This document shows positions 1-6,724 of a stretch of 9,001 nt of DNA, piece after piece. Origin of the DNA: Spirochaetia bacterium. GTDB taxonomy: Bacteria; Spirochaetota; Spirochaetia; DTKZ01. The position numbers and the translations under genes were made by a program. Where the stretch lies: positions 1 to 9,001 of the forward strand of contig JAISXE010000046.1 of the NCBI GenBank assembly GCA_031270615.1, read 5' to 3'. The notes beneath the pieces were generated by a model that worked only from the letters and a program-made list of their open reading frames with translations, was not told the DNA's origin and made no database searches. The first letter of the stretch is position 1. Every line of letters begins with the position of its first letter.

Positions 1-561
1 GTAAATGCGGTTTAAGTAACATTCCACGGTGCGGGGAACCAGGGCAAGCTGCTGTGCGATGTGTTTGTTGTCCCGGCCCTGCTGGACCAGAAGAAAAATC
101 TCTTTTTCCCGCTTTGTCAGGCCGCTTATCATGTCCGGCACGGCGGCGAGTTTGAAAAGCAGGTTCGGGTTTATGTGGGTACGGCCCCGCATGAGCATGC
201 GCATTGCCTCTTCCAGCACGGGGAAGCCTTCGTCTTTGGAAACATAGCCCCTGGCACCCACGCTCACGGCGGCCCGCACATGGGCGTAATCGGCGTATAC
301 CGTATAGACCAGTACCGGGGGCGCGGCCATGCCGTAGACTTCTTCAAGCCAGGGAATAAGGTTAAGCCCCCAGTCGCCGCCGCGCAGGGCAATGTCCAGC
401 ACCACAAGGTCCGGGGGCTTCGCGAGATTGCCGAAAATTTTCTTCGCTTCCGCGATATCCGCCGCCTGCCCTGCTACCGTCCAGGCATTGCCCAGGGCGC
501 CGATAAAGCCCCGGCGCAAAAGCTCGTGGTCGTCGATAATCACTATTTGGGATTTTCTCAT
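1..561 (-). CDS. LuxR/NarL-family response regulator (3' end cut by window edge)
   Basis: Cytoplasmic DNA-binding response regulator, the likely phosphotransfer partner of the kinase encoded just upstream. The frame was read by hand on the minus strand from ATG at 561 and stays open for 187 codons to base 1, so roughly the last 20-30 residues of a typical ~210-aa NarL-type protein are missing. The receiver domain (residues ~4-120) has all canonical residues: acidic pair D10-D11, phospho-acceptor D56 in VVLDIALRGG, T87, and K109 in GYVSKDE. A LuxR-type helix-turn-helix begins near residue 147 (LTKREKEIFLLVQQG, then the recognition helix region RTVECYLNRIY at the edge). The ATG overlaps the kinase stop as ATGA, indicating translational coupling. 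The wHTH class and receiver are clear; the target genes are unknown. Confidence 0.93.
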   Translation of the reverse strand, partial: MRKSQIVIIDDHELLRRGFIGALGNAWTVAGQAADIAEAKKIFGNLAKPPDLVVLDIALRGGDWGLNLIPWLEEVYGMAAPPVLVYTVYADYAHVRAAVSVGARGYVSKDEGFPVLEEAMRMLMRGRTHINPNLLFKLAAVPDMISGLTKREKEIFLLVQQGRDNKHIAQQLALVPRTVECYLNRIY

Positions 562-2024
562 ATACGCGCCTCCCCGCAGGGTATTTCAAGGTGCACCATG
601 ACACCCGCGTTCTCGCCGCTTTCCAGCGACAGTTTTCCGCCCAGGAGGGCGGCCCGGTTATACATCCCCGGAATCCCCAATCCCGCCGCGGCCGCCCGGG
701 TATTAAAACCCCTGCCGTCATCGGTAACGCAGATGATAAGAAAAACCTTGCCCGCTTTCTTTCTGCCGGAGGAACGCCTCTTTTCCTGCCGTATCAATAC
801 CGAGGCTTCCGCCGCGCCCGAATGTTTTCCGGCATTTGCCAGGGCTTCCTGAATGATCCTGAAACAGTGAAGCTGCCTTTCTTCCGAAAGGGCCGAAAAA
901 TCCATGCCTTCGGCGGCGGCGAAGCGGCAGGTAATGCCGCCTTCGCTTTCAAAGGCGGAACACAGTCCCCGCAGCGATTCCACAAAGCCCAGCCGGCTGA
1001 AGTCCGGCGGAATCAGGGCCTGGCATATATCCCGTATGCGCCGGATAAGGGCGTCGCAGCCCGCGCCGAACAGGGCCTGCGCATCCTGCCGCGCGTTTTT
1101 CGCATAGGACAGAAAACCCAAATGCCGCAGTTCAGGAATAACCGCGTCATGCAGTTCCTGCGCGATGCGCGATCTCTCCTTTTCCTGGGCGCCCATCATG
1201 GCGCGGGAATAGGCTGTGGCCTGCCGCTCGCGCTGCCGGATTTGCCGGGACATCCGCAGCATACACGCAAGATAGAGCGCAAGACACATAATGGCAATGA
1301 CAAAAATCATGTTCTGGCTCAGATAGGCTAATTGTATCCGGTTCATCATTTCCATGTCGGATTTTTGCCATTCAATAAGGGCGTCCCGCAGCGCCGCAGC
1401 GCCCCGCGCCGCGTCCTGGGGCCGTTTTTCCATGATCGCGGTTTTTATTTTGTCCAGAAGCGCGGAAATATTCCCAATCTGGTTTTTATGGCTGAACGAC
1501 GAAAGAAGGTAGGCCCGGTATATGTAGCCTTCCTTGAAGGCGTCCACCGCCGCCGCGGTCCGCCCAAGGGCTTCCGAGACAGCCTCCCCCGAAGCGGGAT
1601 TCGCCGGGTTCTGGATGTGCCGCGCCAGGGCGGCTTCCGCCGCGAACCACGCGCGCGTTACCGCGAATACCGTCCCGCCTTCTTCCGCGTCCTGCGCCGC
1701 GGCGGGGTTTGCGAACAGGCAGGCGAATACCGCGAGCAAAACAGCAATCCGCGCGGGGGTTCCGCCGCGTGTCAGCCCCTGGGCGCGCCAGGGATTGGAG
1801 GGATCGGGGGGATTGCGAAGCAATCCCCCTTGAGCCACGCCGCAGGGCTGGTCGTATTTTGTGTCCGCCGCGCGGACACAAAATACTGCTTGCCCGTGCA
1901 TCCCGGCGGGGCCGGAGCGATAGCGCAGTCCCGGAAAGCCCGGTTTTTTTGCACGGCAAAAAAAGGCGCCCACCCTCTTCTCTTCAAACTCCACTCCCCA
2001 CACCTCCGTCCTCCCAAAAACCAT
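558..2024 (-). CDS. NarX/DesK-type sensor histidine kinase (HisKA_3 + HATPase_c), start uncertain
   Basis: Membrane sensor kinase, co-transcribed with the response regulator through a 4-nt ATGA overlap. Numbered from ATG 2024 (488 codons): a hydrophobic signal/TM segment at ~91-110 ending in an AAAQ-like site, an extracytoplasmic region ~111-237 with no domain I recognise, TM ~238-256, a HisKA_3 dimerisation helix with phospho-His H292 in ELHDAVIPEL, and an HATPase_c domain with N-box (QEALANAGKHS, ~392-402), G1 DDGRGF (435-440) and G2 GLGIPGM (448-454). A basic insertion, RRSSGRKKAGK (~416-426), sits inside the ATPase domain. Residues 1 to ~88 are low-complexity and encoded by a hairpin-repeat cluster, so they are probably not conserved protein. 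No ATG with a good ribosome binding site is visible; in-frame options are ATG 2024, ATG near 1901, GTG near 1838 or rare codons nearer the signal peptide. The C-terminal kinase core is certain; the ligand is unknown. Confidence 0.9.
   Translation of the reverse strand: MVFGRTEVWGVEFEEKRVGAFFCRAKKPGFPGLRYRSGPAGMHGQAVFCVRAADTKYDQPCGVAQGGLLRNPPDPSNPWRAQGLTRGGTPARIAVLLAVFACLFANPAAAQDAEEGGTVFAVTRAWFAAEAALARHIQNPANPASGEAVSEALGRTAAAVDAFKEGYIYRAYLLSSFSHKNQIGNISALLDKIKTAIMEKRPQDAARGAAALRDALIEWQKSDMEMMNRIQLAYLSQNMIFVIAIMCLALYLACMLRMSRQIRQRERQATAYSRAMMGAQEKERSRIAQELHDAVIPELRHLGFLSYAKNARQDAQALFGAGCDALIRRIRDICQALIPPDFSRLGFVESLRGLCSAFESEGGITCRFAAAEGMDFSALSEERQLHCFRIIQEALANAGKHSGAAEASVLIRQEKRRSSGRKKAGKVFLIICVTDDGRGFNTRAAAAGLGIPGMYNRAALLGGKLSLESGENAGVMVHLEIPCGEARI
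1807..1964. repeat. Cluster of short perfect hairpins in the kinase leader
   Basis: Four perfect inverted repeats, each with a 3-nt loop, lie within 158 bases. They are GGGGGATTGC/GCAATCCCCC (1807-1816/1820-1829, loop GAA); GTATTTTGTGTCCGC/GCGGACACAAAATAC (1854-1868/1872-1886, 15-bp stem); CCGGC/GCCGG (1903-1907/1911-1915); and TTTTTTTGC/GCAAAAAAA (1944-1952/1956-1964). The segment is readable in several frames because it is GC-rich, which explains the long spurious overlapping reading frames here. It resembles a composite REP/MITE-like intergenic element rather than coding sequence. The last hairpin, with its A/T arms, could also act as a bidirectional transcription terminator. Family membership is not established. 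Confidence 0.75.
1930..1943 (-). repeat. 14-base repeat unit, copy 1
   Basis: On the minus strand this reads CCGGGCTTTCCGGG, identical to 8870-8883 on the plus strand. Both copies are preceded, in their own orientation, by a T-run, GC-containing bases and GCAAA (TTTTTTTGCCGTGCAAAAAAA here, split around the hairpin; TTTTGGCGCAAA in copy 2). Both are followed by GC-rich palindromic sequence, consistent with two members of an interspersed repeat family. Confidence 0.5.
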
Positions 2025-2030
2025 GCCCTA

Positions 2031-2057
2031 TTGCCATATATCTCCAAGCGCTATACT
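2031..2057 (+). promoter_or_regulatory. Candidate sigma-70 promoter for the S-component-like gene
   Basis: TTGCCA at 2031-2036 (5 of 6 match to TTGACA) and TATACT at 2052-2057 (5 of 6 match to TATAAT), separated by 15 bases, slightly shorter than ideal. Predicted initiation near 2064 would leave a leader of only about 11 bases before ATG 2075. The element lies between the divergent kinase and membrane-protein genes, so any regulator bound here could affect both. Confidence 0.45.
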
Positions 2058-2074
2058 ATCAGATTTTGGGAGTT

Positions 2075-2677
2075 ATGGAAAAGAATCATTCGCCTCTGGC
2101 GGCCCTTGTTTTTTGCGCCGCTGCGGGCGGGGCCAATGTCGCATTGTATATGGCTTTTCACTTACTGGGCATACCTTTATTTATGGATACCCTGTTTACC
2201 GTCGCGGCAACTTTTTTGTTCGGCCCCCTGCACGGCTGCCTTGCCGGGGTGTTTACCGCCCTGGTGTACCAAACGATTTCCGCCCCCCAGGACTTTTTGT
2301 ATGTTCTGTGCAGCGCCTCCGGCGTGGGTGTGGCGTGGTTTTTTCAGCGCCATTATCATTTGCTGGAGAAGGACGGCGAACACGGCGCTTTTCACCTTGT
2401 ATCGATTCTTCTTACCCTTTCGCTGTACACCTGCATCCTGATGAGCGTAAGCGGCGGCTTTATCGCGTGGCTCATTCCCATCCTGTGGCCGGAAACTTTG
2501 CTGCATACGACCCCGGTAAGCTATTTTAAGCTGGGGATGTTTCTGAACCGCTATCCGGTTCTTTTGGCGGAAATCATTTCCCGTTTTCCCGTCAATATTC
2601 CCGACCGCCTCTTGTCCGTGTACGGCGCCTACGGCCTTGCCCTGCTCCTTCGCAAAAGCCGTTTTTTTGTTTCGTGA
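2075..2677 (+). CDS. Polytopic membrane protein, ECF-transporter S-component-like
   Basis: A 200-residue inner-membrane protein with about five or six hydrophobic segments (~8-32, 33-52, 53-68, 75-92, 106-137, 180-193). The segment MDTLFTVAATFLFGPLHGCLAGVF (residues 37-60) resembles the D-x-x-x-T...GPxxGxxxG pattern of ECF-type vitamin or metabolite S-components, and the tail VNIPDRLLSVYGAYG followed by a basic cap (RKSR) resembles the last helix of spirochaetal relatives. Ligand specificity cannot be told, and no ECF ATPase or T-component is in the window. ATG 2075 was chosen because a promoter-like TATACT lies just upstream; GGGAG at 2068-2072 is only 2 nt away, so TTG 2066 is an alternative. 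The gene is divergent from the sensor kinase, which might mean a shared ligand (inference). Confidence 0.75.
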   Translation: MEKNHSPLAALVFCAAAGGANVALYMAFHLLGIPLFMDTLFTVAATFLFGPLHGCLAGVFTALVYQTISAPQDFLYVLCSASGVGVAWFFQRHYHLLEKDGEHGAFHLVSILLTLSLYTCILMSVSGGFIAWLIPILWPETLLHTTPVSYFKLGMFLNRYPVLLAEIISRFPVNIPDRLLSVYGAYGLALLLRKSRFFVS

Positions 2678-2773
2678 TGGTTTGCGTTTTTTATGTCCGT
2701 ACCGTCCGCGTTGTCCGTGGTTCATCTCTTGAAAAACACCGGGTTTTGAATCAAAAACCGTATCAAAACACTG

Positions 2774-2802
2774 ACTACAGAAAAAAATTCTCCCTGTATA
2801 AT
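2774..2802 (+). promoter_or_regulatory. Candidate promoter of the lipoprotein operon
   Basis: A perfect TATAAT lies at 2797-2802, about 43 bases upstream of the start codon. The -35 is weak: ACTACA at 2774-2779 with 17-nt spacing, or CTGACT at 2771-2776 with 20-nt spacing. An A-run (2781-2787) precedes the -10. A weak -35 could mean dependence on an activator, but that is inference. Confidence 0.5.
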
Positions 2803-2836
2803 ACCGGGTACCATAGCGGTACAACAAAAACGAATT

Positions 2837-2840
2837 GGAG
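2837..2840 (+). promoter_or_regulatory. Ribosome binding site (GGAG) of first lipoprotein
   Basis: GGAG, 5 nt before ATG 2846. It fixes this ATG rather than the in-frame ATG at 2864, and keeps the full signal peptide. Confidence 0.8.
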
Positions 2841-2845
2841 AAATT

Positions 2846-4729
2846 ATGACATACAACAAATTGATGGCATTTGCATTGCTCGCTTTCCTGGCAGGCTGTG
2901 CGACCGGAGGCGATACGGCGAAACCGCCGGAAAACGCCGTCGAGGGGCAGGTTCTTTTTACCAGCGCGGCGGAGGTTCCGGACAGTCCCATCATGGTACT
3001 CGTGCCCAGGGGGCTGGGGCTTGAAAAAAATGAATCCTGGATACCGGTTTTTATTCAGGGAACCCTTAACAGCAGGCTGAAAAAGTTTTCGCCCCTTACG
3101 GTGCTGGAACGCCAGTATGTGGACAGTATTTTTGCCGAGATGAAAAAATCCGAATCGGATTTTTATTCCGATGCCGATTACGCGGAACTGGGCAAATGGA
3201 GTACGGCACGGTACATCCTCGCCGGTTCGGTTACCAAATCCGGAGGCGGCAATTACGCGGTGGATTTGAAGATTACCGAGATTGAAACCCTGCGGGTGGC
3301 GGCAAGTTTTACCGAATCCGCCGCGGCTTCTGAGCTTACCGCGGGACGTCTTCTGAATGAAGCGGCCGAGGCCTTGCTCAAAGGCATGGATGTGAGCCTG
3401 ACGGATGCGGGCCGCGAGGCCCTGTACAAAAGCTCCTCCAGCGGGGATATTGCCCTTGCCCGGGGAATCATCGCGCGGCAAGGCGGCCTGGCCTTCGATG
3501 CCCTCGCCGCCTACTACGAAGCGGGTTTTTACAACCCTTCCCTGAAAGAGGCGATTGACGGCCTGTCTTCTCTCTTGAACGAGATTTCGGACGTGAACCT
3601 GGGGGAATCACTCCGGGCCGATGTACAACTGCGGAACAAGTGGGGGCAGATGATAAATGAATGCAACGCGTATTTTCTCGCGAATGCGCCTTTCGAGATA
3701 GTGTACGACAGCGCGCCCGTTCAATCCGGGGAACTGAATTTTCAGTCCGCAACCATTGACATGGAAACCACTGTGGCGCTGGTTCCCACCGCGGCTTTTA
3801 AGGCGGTACAAAGCGTTGAGGACGGTCTTGCCGCCACAGGCAAAAAGAAAGATTGGGGGTTTGGTGAGTTTCCCTATAATATAAAAGGTTTGCAGCCCGC
3901 CTTTACAGTAGAGCTGACGTTGACCAACGGAGAAGGCGCGGTTATTGGCAGGCAAACCTGTTCCTTCAGCGTGAGTGTGAACTTTAACGGCATATCCAAT
4001 TCCCCGAAAGGACAACTGATAATTCCCCGGACCGAAGTAAAAACGGTGCGCTTTCCCGGCATACGGGCCGGAGTCCTGAAAGGCGAAATAAAGGCTGCCC
4101 TTACTCAAATAACCTATGACAGGAACAGTCCCTTGAAACGGGAATACTTTTCGAGGTTAAAAATTTCCTCCCTAACCGATTACCTTGCCAGACTTGAAAT
4201 GCCGCCGCTGGATATGGTTTCCGTTCCCGGGGAAGATTTTCTGATTTCCCGCGAACCTGTCAGCTACCGGCAATGGCTTTTGATTAAATTATGGGCGCAG
4301 GACAGGGGCTACGTTTTTGCAGGGGGAGGCGAAGCCGGGAATACCGGCAGTGTATTCCCGGTGATAAACGGCATGGATTTGCCGGTAACGGACCTAAACG
4401 CTGAGAGTGTCTTGGTGTTTTGTAACGCTTATAATGAATACCTGGGAAAACCTCCTGTGTATTTTTATCGACCTGTTGAGAATATAATCAACTTTATGCC
4501 TTTTCGGAATGTGGAAGTGGCAAAAGACGCCCTTTCCGAGGATAGTGAAAACGGCTGCCTGATGCTGCCTGACGACGATGAAAGGGAAGCCGCCGAGGCT
4601 GTTCTTGTACCCTCAGCTTATTTGGGGTCGGAATTTGTTGGGGGTTGGGAAGGCTATAGGGCATGGTCGGGCCCTAACTGGAATTCTCGAGGGAGCACAG
4701 GTTTCCGGCTGATAATGGAAACAGAATAA
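2846..4729 (+). CDS. Lipoprotein: CsgG/LpoB-like domain plus degenerate FGE/SUMF1-like domain
   Basis: A 627-residue predicted lipoprotein. The signal peptide ends in lipobox LAGC, with lipidated C18. Residues ~45-190 resemble the CsgG/LpoB-like fold common in spirochaetal lipoproteins (VLVPRGLG at the first strand, LTVLERQYVDSI, LGKWSTARYILAGSVT, then AVDLKITEIETLRV). Residues ~200-445 form a middle region I do not recognise. Residues ~454-625 resemble a formylglycine-generating-enzyme/SUMF1 domain: DMVSVPGEDFLIS, EPVSYRQW, LPVTDLNAESVLVFCNAYNEYLG and terminal STGFRLIM. The usual GFRLPTEAEWE motif is degenerate (CLMLPDDDEREAAEA, 571-585) and the active-site cysteine pair is absent, so it is probably non-catalytic. 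It is the first gene of the operon and a tandem paralog of the next. Membrane (inner or outer leaflet) and function are unknown. Confidence 0.88.
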   Translation: MTYNKLMAFALLAFLAGCATGGDTAKPPENAVEGQVLFTSAAEVPDSPIMVLVPRGLGLEKNESWIPVFIQGTLNSRLKKFSPLTVLERQYVDSIFAEMKKSESDFYSDADYAELGKWSTARYILAGSVTKSGGGNYAVDLKITEIETLRVAASFTESAAASELTAGRLLNEAAEALLKGMDVSLTDAGREALYKSSSSGDIALARGIIARQGGLAFDALAAYYEAGFYNPSLKEAIDGLSSLLNEISDVNLGESLRADVQLRNKWGQMINECNAYFLANAPFEIVYDSAPVQSGELNFQSATIDMETTVALVPTAAFKAVQSVEDGLAATGKKKDWGFGEFPYNIKGLQPAFTVELTLTNGEGAVIGRQTCSFSVSVNFNGISNSPKGQLIIPRTEVKTVRFPGIRAGVLKGEIKAALTQITYDRNSPLKREYFSRLKISSLTDYLARLEMPPLDMVSVPGEDFLISREPVSYRQWLLIKLWAQDRGYVFAGGGEAGNTGSVFPVINGMDLPVTDLNAESVLVFCNAYNEYLGKPPVYFYRPVENIINFMPFRNVEVAKDALSEDSENGCLMLPDDDEREAAEAVLVPSAYLGSEFVGGWEGYRAWSGPNWNSRGSTGFRLIMETE

Positions 4730-4734
4730 GGAGG
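4728..4734 (+). promoter_or_regulatory. Ribosome binding site AAGGAGG that decides the next start
   Basis: AAGGAGG overlaps the TAA stop of the first lipoprotein (4727-4729). The ATG at 4735 directly abuts it (0 nt), whereas the in-frame ATG at 4741 sits 6 nt downstream, the normal distance. The second ATG is therefore preferred. Overlap with the upstream stop implies translational coupling. Confidence 0.8.
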
Positions 4735-4740
4735 ATGAAT

Positions 4741-6720
4741 ATGCGAAAATTTTACCACTCCGCACTGCGGATTTTTCAGGCCGCACTGCTGGGCCTTATC
4801 GCCGCGGGCTGCTCATCATCGGCCGCCCCGAGGGAAGTAGACCAGGGTTATTTTACCGGAAGCGGCAAAGATATTGTTATCGCCCTTCCCCTGCCCGAGG
4901 GCAAAAGTCTTTCTTCCGCCGAAGAGTACATTCCTCTTACTGTCCGTAATGTTCTTATGAACGATATGCGGAATTTTTCCGACATGACGGTGCTGCAGCC
5001 AAAAAACGAAGCGGAAATTTACGAGGAAATAAAACGGCTGGAAGAATCGGGCCTTTACAATGAAAAAGAGCTTCTCGACCTGGGGAATTGGCAAAACGCG
5101 CGCTACGCCCTTACGGGTTCGGTAACAAAAGTTCCTCCCCGCTCGTATATGCTTGATATGCACATTACCGAAATGGAAAGCAACAAAATACTGGCGGCAT
5201 CCACAAAAACCGGGGACGACCTTGGCCGGACGCTCAGTGATGTGAGCGCGGAACTGCTTGCCGGAGTGAACATACAGTTGACCGAAAAAGGCCGGGAGGC
5301 CCTGTACCGCCGCGGGATACAGTCGGGTACAGCCCTGGCGCAGTCCCTGATGGCAGGCAGGAAAGGCAGCACGTCTTTTGAGACCCTCCACTATGCCTAC
5401 GAGGCAAGCTACTTTGATCCGGGTTCTATGGACGCCGTGAACCGTGTTTCCAGCGTTTCCGTCGCCCTGACGGGCAATTCCCTCGAACAGCAGCTTGCCG
5501 AATACCAGCGCTGGGTTGGCCTTATGAAGGAGTGCGAAGATTTTTACAAAAAACATCTTCCCTACGAAATTGTGTACGATCCGGTTCTTGCCCAGACCGG
5601 GACAACGGATTACAGCAGGAATACCGCCAATCTGGAATTCACCATTGCCCTGCTTAGGGATCCCGCCGCCTTCAAAGCCATTGAAACCTTTCAGCGGACG
5701 CTCCGCGAGACCAAAAAGCTGGATACCTGGAAGGACGGGCATTTGAGCTCCGGGCCCGCGATAAAGCCGGAGGTGGAAGTCAAAGCGGATTTGCTGGGTA
5801 CGAACGGAAAACTCCTGGGAACGGCCCAGTTCAAATTGAAAGGCCTAGGCAAGGCGGTTTTTCGGAATATAAAAGTCTCCGATGTTTCCGACACGCTTAC
5901 CATACGGATAGCCGGAGTAGACGGCAGAACCGCCGTGGCCGCGGGCGAACAGGGCTATATCAAAATTTCTACCATCGAAGAATTCAACAAAAACCTTATG
6001 CCGCATCCCCTGGATTTGGTAACGGTTATTGACAAGACAACGGAAATTACGGGGACAGACCTCGCCAACGTCCTGACCTCCGACTCAATCTTTGATATTT
6101 TTTCAACCCCCGTGATAGAGCCGTATATGATATCGCGGAAAACGATAACGGTAAGCCAGTGGATGGCGTTTGGCGCCTGGGCCAAAGAAAGGGGATTTAA
6201 TATTGACGAGGATACAAAGGCGGCAATGAATGTCTTCCTCAAGGATCACCCTGATTTCGCCTCTCTCTCCCCGGCCTGGCATTCGGCCCTGCCTCTCGTG
6301 GCCACTATCCAGGACAGGCCGGTTACCGGTATCAGTTCCTGGGGAATGTTGGCATTCTGTAATGTGTTTAGCGAATTCTACGGTAAGCCCTACGCATACA
6401 CCGTTTCCGATTTTTTTGATTTTTCCGGTTCGTCGAAGCGGGAAGTAAAAGGCGGCGAGTCCGGCTTTATATGGGGAGAGATAGAGAACAACAGCGGTTT
6501 CCGGCGTCCTACCACTGAAGAGCTGCGTTTTGCCCATTTCGGCGGGGACCCGGAGCTGCGGGAATCAAGCCTTAAAGAAAACCCCTATTCAATAGGCGAG
6601 GGCGTAAGGTACGAAGAGTACTACCGGGGTTCTTATAAAAGCGTTTCGAGACGGGACTATTCTTCCAGAGAAACGTCCGATGTGGGATTCCGGGTCGCAT
6701 GCAGTCTGGAGGAGAAATAA
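4741..6720 (+). CDS. Lipoprotein: CsgG/LpoB-like domain plus FGE/SUMF1-like domain (paralog of upstream gene)
   Basis: 659 residues from ATG 4741 (661 if from ATG 4735). The N-terminus is basic and hydrophobic, ending in AAGC with likely lipidated C24; the -3 Ala is atypical but spirochaetal lipoboxes are relaxed. It shares its plan with the upstream gene: IVIALPLPEG, MTVLQPKNEAEIYEEI, LGNWQNARYALTGSVTK, YMLDMHITEMES and LTEKGREALY align with VLVPRG, LTVLERQYVDSIF, LGKWSTARYILAGSVTK, YAVDLKITEIET and LTDAGREALY. The middle region also matches (CEDFYKKHLPYEIVYD versus CNAYFLANAPFEIVYD). The C-terminal FGE/SUMF1-like domain (~424-655) is better preserved: MISRKTITVSQWMAFG, RPVTGISSWGMLAFCNVFSEFYGKP, GFRRPTTEELRFAHFGGD and SDVGFRVA. 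The RGSYKSVSRRDYSS segment lacks both catalytic cysteines of true FGE. Likely a binding or structural domain; partner unknown. Confidence 0.88.
   Translation: MRKFYHSALRIFQAALLGLIAAGCSSSAAPREVDQGYFTGSGKDIVIALPLPEGKSLSSAEEYIPLTVRNVLMNDMRNFSDMTVLQPKNEAEIYEEIKRLEESGLYNEKELLDLGNWQNARYALTGSVTKVPPRSYMLDMHITEMESNKILAASTKTGDDLGRTLSDVSAELLAGVNIQLTEKGREALYRRGIQSGTALAQSLMAGRKGSTSFETLHYAYEASYFDPGSMDAVNRVSSVSVALTGNSLEQQLAEYQRWVGLMKECEDFYKKHLPYEIVYDPVLAQTGTTDYSRNTANLEFTIALLRDPAAFKAIETFQRTLRETKKLDTWKDGHLSSGPAIKPEVEVKADLLGTNGKLLGTAQFKLKGLGKAVFRNIKVSDVSDTLTIRIAGVDGRTAVAAGEQGYIKISTIEEFNKNLMPHPLDLVTVIDKTTEITGTDLANVLTSDSIFDIFSTPVIEPYMISRKTITVSQWMAFGAWAKERGFNIDEDTKAAMNVFLKDHPDFASLSPAWHSALPLVATIQDRPVTGISSWGMLAFCNVFSEFYGKPYAYTVSDFFDFSGSSKREVKGGESGFIWGEIENNSGFRRPTTEELRFAHFGGDPELRESSLKENPYSIGEGVRYEEYYRGSYKSVSRRDYSSRETSDVGFRVACSLEEK
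6708..6714 (+). promoter_or_regulatory. Ribosome binding site inside the end of the preceding gene
   Basis: GGAGGAG lies in the last codons of the second lipoprotein and 10 nt before ATG 6725. It supports that start and coupling of the two genes. Confidence 0.7.
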
Positions 6721-6724
6721 ATAA

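Larger units (their letters stand above)
2678..2845. other. Intergenic spacer before the lipoprotein operon
   Basis: A 168-base non-coding gap. It contains an imperfect inverted repeat at 2740-2760 (CGGGTTTT gaatc AAAAACCG, one mismatch) with no following T-run, at best a weak terminator for the membrane-protein gene. GTCCGT/GTCCGC words recur at 2695-2720. The promoter and ribosome binding site of the next gene occupy the 3' half. Confidence 0.4.

Noticed and set aside
61..852. Plus-strand frame of 263 codons opposite the response regulator and kinase C-terminus
   Set aside because: Antisense to clear receiver, HTH and HATPase_c domains; no domain signature of its own.
1807..1964. Hairpin series as a CRISPR array or integron attC cluster
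   Set aside because: The stems differ in sequence and length, with no repeated unit or regular spacers and no attC core sites.
1332..2441. Plus-strand frames (369 and 322 codons) running from the kinase region into the membrane-protein gene
   Set aside because: The first part is antisense to the kinase and passes through the hairpin repeats. Only the portion from 2075 in one frame shows real membrane-protein character.
2177..3481. Long minus-strand frame of 434 codons opposite the membrane protein and first lipoprotein
   Set aside because: It lies antisense to two well-supported genes, crosses the intergenic region, has basic low-complexity composition and no recognisable domain; an artefact of GC-rich codon use.
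4590..4726. C-terminal FGE/C-type-lectin-like tail as a diversity-generating retroelement target (as in Treponema TvpA)
   Set aside because: No run of AAC/AAT-type codons, no near-identical template repeat and no reverse transcriptase in the window.
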